DNA of 52,602 nucleotides from Methylococcaceae bacterium TMED69 (GTDB lineage: Bacteria; Pseudomonadota; Gammaproteobacteria; Ga0077536): contig NHDW01000006.1 of NCBI GenBank assembly GCA_002170535.1, positions 199,983 to 252,584 on the forward strand, written 5' to 3'. Positions 17,420 through 26,966 of the stretch are shown here, in pieces. Position 1 is the stretch's first letter, and the number at the start of each line of letters is the position of its first letter. Position numbers and translations under genes: made by a program. Below the pieces are notes generated by a model. The model saw only the letters and a list, made by a program, of their open reading frames with translations. It made no database searches and had not been told where the DNA came from.

Positions 17420-18039
17420 AAAAGCCCTTTAAAAATACCTTTAAGAGTTGAACCGGCTTTTTTCATTGCTGATTTAAATTCGCCTTCCTGTTCTGGATAA
17501 TCAATGTCTGTGAAATCTGCTTGAGAATCGGCGTTCACGACTGTTTCATCAAAATCTCCTCTTTGCTTTAGGAACTCTTCAAACACGGAATTAACGTCAC
17601 CTTCTTCTTGTCCTATCGATCCGGATTTTCCTTCGAGCCAAGTAGGAAACCATTTAATAAATTCAGATTCTAGTTTATCATCAACCAACTCTTTGTATCC
17701 GTCATCGATGTGGAATATACCTAGAAGTTGATTTTTTTCTGCCGAAGCATCATCAGCATTCCTTGCTGCCTTTGAGGCGTCCATGGCATCCTTGACTTGT
17801 CCGCCTAATTTAACTCCATCTGCAAAAAGCTTTACCCCTGGTAAATATTCTAAAACATTTTTGATGACTTTTCCAGTTGCTTCGCCTCTTTGTTCGATGT
17901 CTTTTAGCTCTTCTGCCTTGACGGCTAGAGCCAAAATTTCTTTCATTTCTTCCCATGTTTGGACTTTTCTTTCTAATAGTAAAGAATTTATTTTGGTTTC
18001 TAAAATAAATTTTGCCCATTCTTTTTTAGCAGAATACAT
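17416..18039 (-). CDS. Hypothetical protein with tag-like N-terminus
   Basis: MYSAKKEWAKFILETKINSLLLERK. Confidence 0.55.
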   Translation of the reverse strand: MYSAKKEWAKFILETKINSLLLERKVQTWEEMKEILALAVKAEELKDIEQRGEATGKVIKNVLEYLPGVKLFADGVKLGGQVKDAMDASKAARNADDASAEKNQLLGIFHIDDGYKELVDDKLESEFIKWFPTWLEGKSGSIGQEEGDVNSVFEEFLKQRGDFDETVVNADSQADFTDIDYPEQEGEFKSAMKKAGSTLKGIFKGLF

Positions 18040-18049
18040 CTTTGCACCT

Positions 18050-18244
18050 TTATTCGACACGCATTACATCACCGATATTTTCTTCGGTTTTTGAACCATC
18101 GTTCCACTCGATAAGTATGCGCCAACTATTTGTAGCACTACCTCCAGTGAAATAAGTTGTTGTTTTAATTGGAATAAGATTGATTACCTTTCCTTCTTTG
18201 CCAATGTTGTGAAATAAACTTACTTTGTCTCCAACTTTAATCAT
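18050..18244 (-). CDS. Small SH3/KOW-like protein
   Basis: MIKVGDKVSLFHNIGKEGKVINLIP...WRILIEWNDG. Confidence 0.5.
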   Translation of the reverse strand: MIKVGDKVSLFHNIGKEGKVINLIPIKTTTYFTGGSATNSWRILIEWNDGSKTEENIGDVMRVE

Positions 18245-18254
18245 TTTTTCTCCT

Positions 18255-18638
18255 TTAAATTAAATCATCAGTGTTAAACGGCTTTATGACGCCTGTTTCC
18301 ATTGCAACTTCGAACATATCTGTTAATGCCATGGCAAAACTTTGAGGACATCCTACTCCGATTTGACGCATTAAAGGTCTTAATGCTTGCAAAATTTCGT
18401 GTGGATTATCACAGAACACCTGAGCTGACTTTGAATAGCTTTCTGGACATATAGCAGAATCTTGATTATTCATTTCTAATACCTGCCTTTTTATATCAAA
18501 CGATTCTTCTGGAGTGTAAATATCTTTTCCATAAACTGAGTATGACTCGTCTTCGCAACCGCATTCGCTAAGCATTTGCTTACGCTGTTCTCTCCACCAA
18601 TCATGAACATCTTTTCTAGACCATTTGTTTTGCTTCAT
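18255..18638 (-). CDS. Hypothetical protein
   Basis: 127-aa ORF. Confidence 0.5.
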   Translation of the reverse strand: MKQNKWSRKDVHDWWREQRKQMLSECGCEDESYSVYGKDIYTPEESFDIKRQVLEMNNQDSAICPESYSKSAQVFCDNPHEILQALRPLMRQIGVGCPQSFAMALTDMFEVAMETGVIKPFNTDDLI

Positions 18639-18703
18639 GAATATTCTCCGTTGTACTATATTTCTTAATGATGTCTATGTTAACTTTGTAAGCTATAAAA
18701 TCT

Positions 18704-19720
18704 CTAGTCCATCATTCCCAAAACTTCTAGGCCGTTCGTTACGGCTATATTAATTAGTTCGTCTTCGTTATAAATTCTGCAAGAATCAATTAAAAGTCTT
18801 AATTCGTTTATCATGTCTCCGTTGCAGAACGGCTTGTATATGTCACATATATTATCTGAGCCGATTGCAACTCTCAGTCCTCTTTCTAGCAATTCATCGA
18901 CGGGAGTAATTGAGTTGTGTATGGGAGATAAAACTTCAGAACGCCTATGGTCTATCCAGGCTGATGGGCAACAGATGAAAGTAAGATCTGCGTCGACACA
19001 CATTTTATACAATTCTTCTCTGTATTTTTTTGGATGGCAAGCAATACTAATTCCATGAACTGCAGTCACCCTACTTTCTAATCCATGTTCAATCGTCTTT
19101 CTAGCCAAGAGTTCTGTTTCTTTTTCTGTTGGGCGATTGTTTTGGTCGACATGTACGTGAACTCTTTTTCCTGTTTGCTTAGCCCAGTTAAGCACGACGT
19201 CTAAGTGCTCAGATTCTCTTCCTTCGTCTGCCGCAGGCAGCGAGCCAATAATATCAACTGTGTCTAATACATCCTCTATAAGGATTCTAGGAGCTTTATT
19301 TAATACTCCTTTTAGAGTTTGGCTCGCGATTATTAGCTTTATTTCCTGTTGGTCAAATTCATCCTTTGCAAAGGAGGCCCCTGTCAAAGCAGTATAATCT
19401 GCGATAGGGTCTATATCAATAAAGCTACAAATATATCTTGTGTTATAAAACTTCTGCATCATCAATGCGTCTGTAATTCTTTCCTTATAATCCCAAACAC
19501 TGGATGTTCTTTTTATTTTATCTACATAGGTCCATTTTTCTTGTAGTCCTAACGATGAGTCTTTTAGAGAATCTGGAGTAATTGTGTTTGCTCTGTCTAA
19601 ATGTGCATGAGCATTAACAAATCCATCCATAAGCATAATTCTGTTTATTGTGGACTGCAGAGGATTATAATATTTCACATGTATTCCTAGTCGTAATAAT
19701 CTTCGTTCATTTTGCTCCAT
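18704..19720 (-). CDS. Amidohydrolase, cytosine-deaminase-like
   Basis: GFVNAHAHLDRA, RVHVHVDQNN, VHGIS, GSDNICD; true start may be an internal ATG near 19636. Confidence 0.7.
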   Translation of the reverse strand: MEQNERRLLRLGIHVKYYNPLQSTINRIMLMDGFVNAHAHLDRANTITPDSLKDSSLGLQEKWTYVDKIKRTSSVWDYKERITDALMMQKFYNTRYICSFIDIDPIADYTALTGASFAKDEFDQQEIKLIIASQTLKGVLNKAPRILIEDVLDTVDIIGSLPAADEGRESEHLDVVLNWAKQTGKRVHVHVDQNNRPTEKETELLARKTIEHGLESRVTAVHGISIACHPKKYREELYKMCVDADLTFICCPSAWIDHRRSEVLSPIHNSITPVDELLERGLRVAIGSDNICDIYKPFCNGDMINELRLLIDSCRIYNEDELINIAVTNGLEVLGMMD

Positions 19721-19878
19721 CTACAATAGATCCAGCTACCAATAAATAAACATGAAGCGAGGAAACACCAAAAATAAATTCCTGGAAAATCCCAATTCAT
19801 CCAACTGGTAACAAGATAGCCAATTGCTAAACCAGAAATAAATTTTTTATCCTTAATGAAACCAGTAAGCTTTTGCAT
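19687..19878 (-). CDS. Small membrane protein
   Basis: Hydrophobic segments ISGLAIGYLVTSW...FWCFLASCLFIGSWIY. Confidence 0.5.
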   Translation of the reverse strand: MQKLTGFIKDKKFISGLAIGYLVTSWMNWDFPGIYFWCFLASCLFIGSWIYCRWSKMNEDYYD

Positions 19879-19919
19879 TATTCGTACTTCTCTTAAAATT
19901 TTTAAACTTATTTAAAATA

Positions 19920-20336
19920 TTATACCTTTCTTTGGCTGTTTTTTTCAATTATAATTAAGCTATTCAAATCATACGATTTTTGATCACCTTGAACCATCAC
20001 TTTGCCAGAAGGAAGCTTTCCAGGAGTATGTTTTATAGCTATCAAAATCCCTATTTCTTTTACTGGTTCTGACCTGTAGTTGTGGGTATACGACATCACC
20101 AAGTCTCCGATCTCTGGCGGCTCTCTATAAATTTCTGGCGACGTCGTTAACGGATCCAATCTAATGCACGACCTTTTTGAAACCCTGATATGGGAATTCC
20201 AAAATCCTGTCTCCGGCTGAACAATTAGGTCATTCAGGGCAACCTCTATAACTGTTCCGATACCAAATTCATATATAGTGCCTGCTTTGTCTCTTGTTGA
20301 TCCAACAATACAGATTACATCGTTTTTTTTAAACAT
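19920..20336 (-). CDS. Protein with two SH3/KOW-like segments
   Basis: FKKNDVICIVGS...GIGTVIEV and PPEIGDLVMSY...EIGILIAIK. Confidence 0.45.
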   Translation of the reverse strand: MFKKNDVICIVGSTRDKAGTIYEFGIGTVIEVALNDLIVQPETGFWNSHIRVSKRSCIRLDPLTTSPEIYREPPEIGDLVMSYTHNYRSEPVKEIGILIAIKHTPGKLPSGKVMVQGDQKSYDLNSLIIIEKNSQRKV

Positions 20337-20366
20337 TCACAAATAAATATGTTTATAAAATAAAAA

Positions 20367-20386
20367 AGGGTCGGAAAACCGACCCT
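20367..20386. terminator. Strong terminator
   Basis: AGGGTCGG-AAAA-CCGACCCT with T/A runs on both sides. Confidence 0.85.
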
Positions 20387-21060
20387 AAAAAACGGAAAAA
20401 AAAGCTTCAGCATGTCTCGCTTTTCTTCTCGTGACCACCAATCTCACTTGTTTAGAGACTGTCCCCATTCTTGGGTTAGGAGTACACACACCGGAAAGTA
20501 AATCCGTTCACGAGCTTTCTCCCTGTTCTTATCGTTTTAAGGATACGGAACAGCACGCTTTACTATCGCCATAACATTCTGTGCGCCATTGAGTAAGCTG
20601 TACACTTCTCCTCTAAGTTGCACGTCACCTTTTCTATCTTTGGGAGATAGTCTGGATGACCCCTTTCGGGACGACGGTCCTGTTTCCATTTCCATCAGAG
20701 AGACTTCTGTCACCGACAGTTAGATTCTAAAGGTTTTTACCCCTTTTTCCCAAAACTTGTTTTAGTCTTAGTTTTGCCCTTGTCCCGTTTCCGCGATGAA
20801 TCTACAAATCCGCGGATTTCCTTGGCAGTATTTCTCTAGTGGAATAGAGACTCACGCCTTAGATCACTGAGTGATTTCGAACGTTCCACCGTCCTTAACT
20901 CACTCCCTCTCTTAGTAGGGCGGCATATCGTAAGAACGATACTTTCCCCATCGAGGTTTTCTCTATCATTTCACCCGAAGGCTCGATGCTCAGGAACCAG
21001 TAACTTTACCTGAGTTTTTTGACCCGAGAACATGGGTCAAATCAAATTTTCAAAGAACAT
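20367..21060 (-). ncRNA. Candidate large structured noncoding RNA
   Basis: No ORF in the track; many hairpins (20661-20670, 20707-20719, 20926-20941, 20949-20988, 20989-21014, 21018-21041); terminator at the 3' end; tRNA-Thr upstream. Confidence 0.65.
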
Positions 21061-21123
21061 TTTTGTATCTGAATAATAATATTAATTTTGAATTACTTGT
21101 ATAATTTTTTTTAATATTATTTA

Positions 21124-21199
21124 TGGAGCCATTGAGAGGACTCGAACCTCCGACCGGCTGATTACAAATCAGCTGCTCTACCAACTGAGCTACAATGGC
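21124..21199 (-). tRNA. tRNA-Thr (TGT)
   Basis: GCCATTG/CAATGGC acceptor; GATTTGTAATC anticodon arm; CCA encoded. Confidence 0.9.
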
Positions 21200-21202
21200 A
21201 AA

Positions 21203-21643
21203 TTAATCCACCTTGATTACCTCAACCGAAAAGTTCAGGTTTTTTCCTGCCAACCTGTGGTTAAAATCCATAACAACCTCATTTTCTCTGTCTTCCTTAA
21301 TTTGCGCCCAGAAATCCTGTTGTGTAGCTCCGTCCTTTCCCCTTACAAATCCGCCGATTGTAAACTCAAATCCCTCTGGAAATTGGGACTTAGGAACTAC
21401 TCTAATTGCTTCATTGTTATATGGCCCATATGCTTTTTCTGGAGGAATGTTAATGTTTGAAGTTTCACCAACCTCTAACCCCACAACTCCTTCGTCAAAG
21501 CCCTTAATAACAGACCCTGTTCCAACAACAAAGGAAAAAGGTTCTCCTCTGTCTCTAGAATTATCAAATTCTGTTCCATCATCTAGTGTTCCAACGTAGT
21601 GGACAAAAACGGTGTTACCATTTTCTACTTTAGTATTGCTCAT
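21203..21643 (-). CDS. FKBP-type peptidyl-prolyl isomerase (SlyD-like)
   Basis: VFVHYVGTLDDGTEFDNSRDRGEPFSFVVGTGSVIKGFDEGVVGLEVGE. Confidence 0.85.
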   Translation of the reverse strand: MSNTKVENGNTVFVHYVGTLDDGTEFDNSRDRGEPFSFVVGTGSVIKGFDEGVVGLEVGETSNINIPPEKAYGPYNNEAIRVVPKSQFPEGFEFTIGGFVRGKDGATQQDFWAQIKEDRENEVVMDFNHRLAGKNLNFSVEVIKVD

Positions 21644-21701
21644 TTTTTCTCCTTTGGCAATTTTTTTTAAAATTCTCAAAAATATTATATCTCAAATATG
21701 G

Positions 21702-22145
21702 CTATGTTATTCCAAAGCCATCATCATCCCAGGTTATTCCAGATTCTCCGCCGCCATGTACTAATCCTGATGCCGGTTTGATTGAAAATTCATCTCCACC
21801 GTGCCAAAGCGAAACAAACCCGATCGTTGTCAAAATAGCTCTAGAAAAAACCAATTTTTCCTCACCATCTAAATTATCAACTTCTGAAAAAATACGAAAT
21901 TCTATTAGTCCCTTTCTTACTAATATTAAACCTATAGGCTCTGAAGAATTAAAAGTTTCTATTAATATTCCATCTATGTCGCCAACTGCGTTGATTTCTA
22001 AGGGATGGTTGTTTAAAAAATTTACTAATTCTGAACAAAAATCTTCTCTTTCTTGGTCTTCGATTATTTCTGTTTTAATACCATTAAGGATTGCGTTTAT
22101 TAAATACGCCTTGACTTTTGGGTCATTTAGTTGAGATGAACTCAT
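21702..22145 (-). CDS. Hypothetical protein
   Basis: ORF with ATG overlapping the upstream gene. Confidence 0.5.
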   Translation of the reverse strand: MSSSQLNDPKVKAYLINAILNGIKTEIIEDQEREDFCSELVNFLNNHPLEINAVGDIDGILIETFNSSEPIGLILVRKGLIEFRIFSEVDNLDGEEKLVFSRAILTTIGFVSLWHGGDEFSIKPASGLVHGGGESGITWDDDGFGIT

Positions 22146-22872
22146 TACACTTCTCTGGAGCCGATGTTTTATTACTTTTATTATAACCAATAGGTTTTCT
22201 TTGTTCAATCTCGTTTAAATAATTTTTTAATCTTACCTGCGAGCCGTCTATCAAAACATATGTGGCGTGCTCAACCCAGTCTCCAGTGTTGACGTATGTT
22301 CTTATCCTTTCGTTTTCATCAATCCAGATTAAAGCCTCTGGAGAATGTGTGTGACCCATGATAAAAACATCTTTGTCTCCATTGTGTCTCATTATATCTC
22401 TAATGTGTTTAATTCTTTTTTTTCTTGTCTTAAAGAAATCTATAAAAGCATTAGTGTTCCAATTAAGAGCTCTTTCAAACCAATCGCCAATCAGAGCCAC
22501 TATTTTCATCGTAAATCTTTTTTGTAAAAATCCTCCTTCGTATTGGTCTCCATGTTCGACGGCAAAAGTTCTTCCGTTTTCTTCAAATTCATATCTTTTT
22601 GTAAATTTTATATTTCCAATAGAGGCATCAACCCAAGCTTCAAAGGCTCTGTCATGATTTCCTACAACATAAATAATTGGTTTATCAATGATTTGTAATA
22701 CAGAAAGTATTTTTTTAGTATCCTCTGTAAACCTAGGAACTTTAAGAAATTCTATTATATCGCCGGCCAAGATAAGCTCGTCGAAATCCTTTTCCGTTAA
22801 AAGAGATATTAACATATCTTCTCGGGAGAAAGTAGAACCTAAATGTAAATCAGAAATTATTAATCTTTTCAT
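22123..22872 (-). CDS. Calcineurin-like metallophosphoesterase (LpxH-like fold)
   Basis: ISDLHLGS, LAGDIIEF, VVGNHD, MGHTHSPE. Confidence 0.8.
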   Translation of the reverse strand: MKRLIISDLHLGSTFSREDMLISLLTEKDFDELILAGDIIEFLKVPRFTEDTKKILSVLQIIDKPIIYVVGNHDRAFEAWVDASIGNIKFTKRYEFEENGRTFAVEHGDQYEGGFLQKRFTMKIVALIGDWFERALNWNTNAFIDFFKTRKKRIKHIRDIMRHNGDKDVFIMGHTHSPEALIWIDENERIRTYVNTGDWVEHATYVLIDGSQVRLKNYLNEIEQRKPIGYNKSNKTSAPEKCNEFISTK

Positions 22873-23561
22873 ACCAATTCTTTTAATTGCATCAATGATG
22901 AGTCGACAGCAACAGAGCTAGACTCTGGAAAATGCCTAATCCCTATACCTCCTGTGCTTTCGAACATAGAGATATATTTCGCTCTGTCATCTATTAATAC
23001 GCATCTATTATCAGGGAATTGAGGAGGAACTGAACCTTTATCCTTTCTTATAATAACTCTCTCTGAGGGAATTGAGGTGTTTTCTTTGATCCAGTCGTAT
23101 TTTGCTCTAATGCTTTCTTGGTCTACTGGAGCCGACAATATATAGATGTTTTCAAACCCAACTACAGATGCCACCCCTTCTATTAGGGAATCCGCTCCCT
23201 GTGCCTTTGGCAAATTAAACCAATGATCGTAATTTTGAACTACCGGTAAAAATTGATACCTCTTTATTAGCAGTTCCCAATTTGTCATTTCCTCCTTAGC
23301 GTCTTTTTTTATCATCAATTCAGCCATGAAGTTTTTTGTAATTGGAAACACTCTGTCAGAACCTTTGTATTCCTTAACCTTTTTAAGTTTTTTGGCTCTA
23401 GAATTTCTGTATTCAATGTCACCAGAAATATCCCTGTTTAGAGCGTTTACTAATCCTTCTGAAAAATCAACTAAAACTCCGTCCATATCTAAAAAAACCA
23501 AAGTTTTGACCTCGCTTCCCTGGTCCATGTAGTTTCTCCATGATTCCATCAATTGCTTCAT
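22869..23561 (-). CDS. HAD-superfamily phosphatase / 5'-nucleotidase-like, class-C-like tag
   Basis: MKQLMESWRNYMDQ then LVFLDMDGVLVDFSEGL; VLIDDRAKY. Confidence 0.65.
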   Translation of the reverse strand: MKQLMESWRNYMDQGSEVKTLVFLDMDGVLVDFSEGLVNALNRDISGDIEYRNSRAKKLKKVKEYKGSDRVFPITKNFMAELMIKKDAKEEMTNWELLIKRYQFLPVVQNYDHWFNLPKAQGADSLIEGVASVVGFENIYILSAPVDQESIRAKYDWIKENTSIPSERVIIRKDKGSVPPQFPDNRCVLIDDRAKYISMFESTGGIGIRHFPESSSVAVDSSLMQLKELV

Positions 23562-24253
23562 TTATTAAGTCCTGCCAGTCTGTTCCATCTTTCCATAATC
23601 GGATTACCCTGACTATTTGGAATAATAACAGCCCACTTAGGATTATCTACACCGCCCCAAGCTGTGGCCTTTGGTACCTGTTCACTCGGAAACGAAATGC
23701 CTCCAACCTCAGACAGTGCAAACCCGCCGGGAAAAGCGGTTGCAAGAGCATAAAGGTTCCCAGCTTCTTTTGCTGCAGACAACTCTTCATTGTTATCTAC
23801 AAACTCATTCTGCTCCGGAGAAGATCTGGTAGGATCATAAGGAAAAACCAAAACAGTTGTTTCATCTGTTTGAAAATCCTCAACGGATTGAGTTGTGTGG
23901 ACCTCTGCAATAGGAACCGGCACCATTTTTTTCTGAGCTGGATCGAAATCTTCCTTTGTTCCTGGCTTAACAGTTGCATCTGCAAACTGCATTGCAACAT
24001 CAAACGGCGCCACTAGCAAATAACCCCCGCCTGGAAAATTAGCAGGAATTCCACCGCCTCCTTCTGGAATGTCAGCACTGACAAGAAAATCATTAATCAT
24101 ACTGGGAGTAATCCCTCCAGAAAACACAGATCCCTTTCCTGGGCTTCCGTGAGTACCAATGTGATCATATACCATTTTGCTTGAAACTACAATTTTTCCA
24201 TCTTCACGATGAATGGTTGTAAAATTTCCACGGTTTCTAATGTGATTGCTCAT
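23558..24253 (-). CDS. Hypothetical protein with C-terminal ERWNRLAGLNK tag
   Basis: C-terminal motif shared with the ParB-like gene at 51874. Confidence 0.6.
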   Translation of the reverse strand: MSNHIRNRGNFTTIHREDGKIVVSSKMVYDHIGTHGSPGKGSVFSGGITPSMINDFLVSADIPEGGGGIPANFPGGGYLLVAPFDVAMQFADATVKPGTKEDFDPAQKKMVPVPIAEVHTTQSVEDFQTDETTVLVFPYDPTRSSPEQNEFVDNNEELSAAKEAGNLYALATAFPGGFALSEVGGISFPSEQVPKATAWGGVDNPKWAVIIPNSQGNPIMERWNRLAGLNK

Positions 24254-24840
24254 AGGTTTATCTCCTTTCCACCCCGGATGTTGGCTATTGAGTCTCCGGG
24301 ATTACCTGTTAAGTTTGTTAGCGAAATATGAAAAATTCTTCCGGATTCTCTAGGTTCTAATTCTGAGGCCGCTGATACATCTTTTTTGTCTAGACCCGTC
24401 ATTTCATAGAGGTTCGATAAAAATTTATTCATATCTCCTGAATTGACTATTTTTATGTAGGTAGAAATTTTCTCTCCTTCAGATTTAATTCCTAATTCTC
24501 CAAACTCCAAAAATGGAGGAAATAAAGATTTTGATTTTTCAGACTTAAAAAATTTCTTAAGTGCTTTATCTCCCCTCAGGGGAATACCCTTGGAATCGAA
24601 TAAAGATTTTGAATAAATCATTTTTGGAATTGATTGATGAAGAAGAGTTACGTGAAGATTTCTTACTGGCTTCTGACCCGGATAGATCGACACAATTTTT
24701 TCTTGTAGCTCTCTTAGGAAATCATTATCAGATGGTTTAATTTGAATAATACCCGTAAATTTTCTCGGAAGCTCTGAACTAGTTAAAAGAAAAGATCCTT
24801 CGCTCAGAAAACTTTTCCATGTTCCAATGAGGTCCTGCAT
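24250..24840 (-). CDS. Class-C tagged 2H phosphoesterase-like protein
   Basis: Tag MQDLIGTWKSFLSEGS; paired LHVTLLHQ and FHISLTNL motifs. Confidence 0.55.
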   Translation of the reverse strand: MQDLIGTWKSFLSEGSFLLTSSELPRKFTGIIQIKPSDNDFLRELQEKIVSIYPGQKPVRNLHVTLLHQSIPKMIYSKSLFDSKGIPLRGDKALKKFFKSEKSKSLFPPFLEFGELGIKSEGEKISTYIKIVNSGDMNKFLSNLYEMTGLDKKDVSAASELEPRESGRIFHISLTNLTGNPGDSIANIRGGKEINL

Positions 24841-24927
24841 TGTTTCTCCTGTTTTTGGAATATATAATAATTTATCCCGATAAACAATGTCCTACACAAA
24901 TTTTAATAATTTTATTGTTTTTTTAAT

Positions 24928-25014
24928 TGGTACCTGAGGCGGGACTTGAACCCGCATGATCATTCGATCGAGAGATTTTAAGTCTCTTGTGTCTACCAAT
25001 TCCACCACTCAGGC
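24928..25014 (-). tRNA. tRNA-Leu (TAA)
   Basis: GCCTGAG...GAGACTTAAAATCTC...long variable arm; CCA encoded. Confidence 0.9.
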
Positions 25015-25027
25015 GAACATCTATATT

Positions 25028-25198
25028 TTACACGTCTTCGGAGGTTTGTTCAAACTCTGACGCTAATTCTTTAATAATAGTTGATGCCTCGGTGGTGAAC
25101 ATATCTGGCCAGAAGGCATGCAGAAATACACACAGAGCCGCCTTCTGTATCTTATAGTAGTAGGTCATGGCTTGCATGAAGTGTTGCGTATATGACAT
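25028..25198 (-). CDS. Small hypothetical protein
   Basis: MSYTQHFMQAMTYYYKIQKAAL...; longer ORF start runs through an upstream terminator. Confidence 0.5.
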   Translation of the reverse strand: MSYTQHFMQAMTYYYKIQKAALCVFLHAFWPDMFTTEASTIIKELASEFEQTSEDV

Positions 25199-25254
25199 GC
25201 TTGTGGACTTTAAATGTTTGAACATACTTTTAAATATACTGTCACAAAAGAAAA

Positions 25255-25280
25255 AACCCATGTTAATAATAACATGGGTT
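25255..25280 (-). terminator. Rho-independent terminator
   Basis: AACCCATGTTA-TTAT-TAACATGGGTT followed by TTTTCTTTT on minus strand. Confidence 0.7.
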
Positions 25281-25427
25281 GAAAACACTGGGAGGGGGTA
25301 AACGTGTTTTTTAGTTTTGAATCTATGTGATTCACTTATTTATTTTATAATCAATAATTCGTAGCTTAGTGTATCAAGAACTTATTATTTGTTAAAAAAT
25401 AATTTAATGGGAGGGGTTACTAATCTT

Positions 25428-25727
25428 TTATTCTGCTTCGTTTTCATTTGAATTGCTATTTTCGTTGACGTTCACCTGGTTTGCTTTTTCTGTATTTTTT
25501 TCCGCGGTGTTCAATTCTGTATTTGTGTTTTCTGTCTGTACATTCTTGTTTGCTACCTGTGTAGTCTGGGTAGCTTGAGTATTATCAGCATCAGTTGTTG
25601 CGGTTGTTTCCGCAGTTTGTTCGGTACTGACTACCTCTGTATTTTCCTGAGTTTCAACGGTTGTTTCCGTTGTTTCGTTTTCTGTGTTTGAGCATGCTAC
25701 CATTGCCACTAAGATCATCATTCGCAT
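25428..25727 (-). CDS. Low-complexity Thr/Glu/Asn-rich probable lipoprotein
   Basis: MRMMILVAMVAC lipobox-like start then TTETTVETQENTEV... Confidence 0.55.
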   Translation of the reverse strand: MRMMILVAMVACSNTENETTETTVETQENTEVVSTEQTAETTATTDADNTQATQTTQVANKNVQTENTNTELNTAEKNTEKANQVNVNENSNSNENEAE

Positions 25728-25785
25728 TTGCGTTCTCCTTTTGTTTTGATCGTTAATTATATAGTTTATTAGATAAAATCCGTTT

Positions 25786-26688
25786 TTATTCTAAATGTGC
25801 GGTTCCTACGACTTCCCATATCATATGGGATTGAAACCATCCGTTAAAGTTTATTGCCTCTCTATAATCTGTTTTGTGTCTAATTAAATGTACCGCTGCT
25901 AGCGACCACGATGGATAACTTTGAAAATATGTTCCTGGAAAATTCATGTATCCTACGTCGTTTGCCATGCAAGAAACAGCTCCATAATACTGGGTACCAT
26001 CTGGTGAATATACTGCAACAATGATTTCGAACTGTGAATTTGGAACAACTGGAGCCCATGTAAAATATGTGTTTGATTTACTTATCGTGGCATCAAACGC
26101 ATAGCTTGGATCAACCCACAACATAGTGTAAGGCTCTATACTATCAAACCCTTCAATTGTTGTAAATGCGTTTTCAATATTACCGTGCTCCGTAACAACA
26201 GAATAATTAGAATTTCTAATATACTGATATTCTAGCAGGTTAACATTGGTCCATTGTCCTAATCCAGAGGGTGAAAGCAAAATATCGTTAAAATAAGCCG
26301 GCTGAGTGGATGTCAAAGGTTGAGAACTAACATGGGTGTTATAGATATTTGTTGTACAAGAATCAACAGGTGTAAGATATTCAAGATAATTTCCACTAGT
26401 TGGTTGATGTAGCTTAAGCTCTGCGGAAATATCAAATTCTCCCGCCTCGCCTACACATGCTGGGCATGCTATCTGCCTAAAATGAATTTCGCCAAAACCA
26501 ATTGTTAGGTTAGAAATTTCAGTGTCTGGCTCTTCAACATTACTCTCCGTGTCTGCCGCATCACCGGTGTGGTTTTGATCTGTTGCCGTCGCAGTCTCAT
26601 CACTTTCTTCTTGATCGTCTACTCTTTTCATGATCGATACATCTGATGAGCACGAAAATAATAAAGATAGAATTATTGTTCTGATCAT
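25786..26688 (-). CDS. Probable lipoprotein
   Basis: MIRTIILSLLFSCSSD lipobox; acidic linker; 300 aa. Confidence 0.6.
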   Translation of the reverse strand: MIRTIILSLLFSCSSDVSIMKRVDDQEESDETATATDQNHTGDAADTESNVEEPDTEISNLTIGFGEIHFRQIACPACVGEAGEFDISAELKLHQPTSGNYLEYLTPVDSCTTNIYNTHVSSQPLTSTQPAYFNDILLSPSGLGQWTNVNLLEYQYIRNSNYSVVTEHGNIENAFTTIEGFDSIEPYTMLWVDPSYAFDATISKSNTYFTWAPVVPNSQFEIIVAVYSPDGTQYYGAVSCMANDVGYMNFPGTYFQSYPSWSLAAVHLIRHKTDYREAINFNGWFQSHMIWEVVGTAHLE

Positions 26689-26703
26689 TTTTTCTCCAGT
26701 AAG

Positions 26704-26780
<77 letters not shown>

Positions 26781-26793
26781 GTAACCAACATCC

Positions 26794-26952
26794 TTATTTT
26801 ACACTAAAATAGTTCTTTGTACAAATTACGCAAAATGCCGTGCATATTATTCCAAATACCCAGCTTCCATTAGTAAAGCTATTGATTGCAAAAAAGGCGT
26901 TTATAAACGCGCAAAACAAAGTAAAATTTGGGGATGATAAAAAACCGGTCAT
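26794..26952 (-). CDS. 52-aa small membrane protein
   Basis: Own translation MTGFLSSPNFTLFCAFINAFFAINSFTNGSWVFGIICTAFCVICTKNYFSVK; AAGGAGAA RBS. Confidence 0.5.
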   Translation of the reverse strand: MTGFLSSPNFTLFCAFINAFFAINSFTNGSWVFGIICTAFCVICTKNYFSVK

Positions 26953-26966
26953 TGTCTTCTCCTTGA

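Noticed and set aside
20367-21060. RNase P RNA, tmRNA or group I intron as explanation of the ncRNA region
   Set aside because: I did not recognise their conserved cores by eye; only weakly excluded, needs a covariance search
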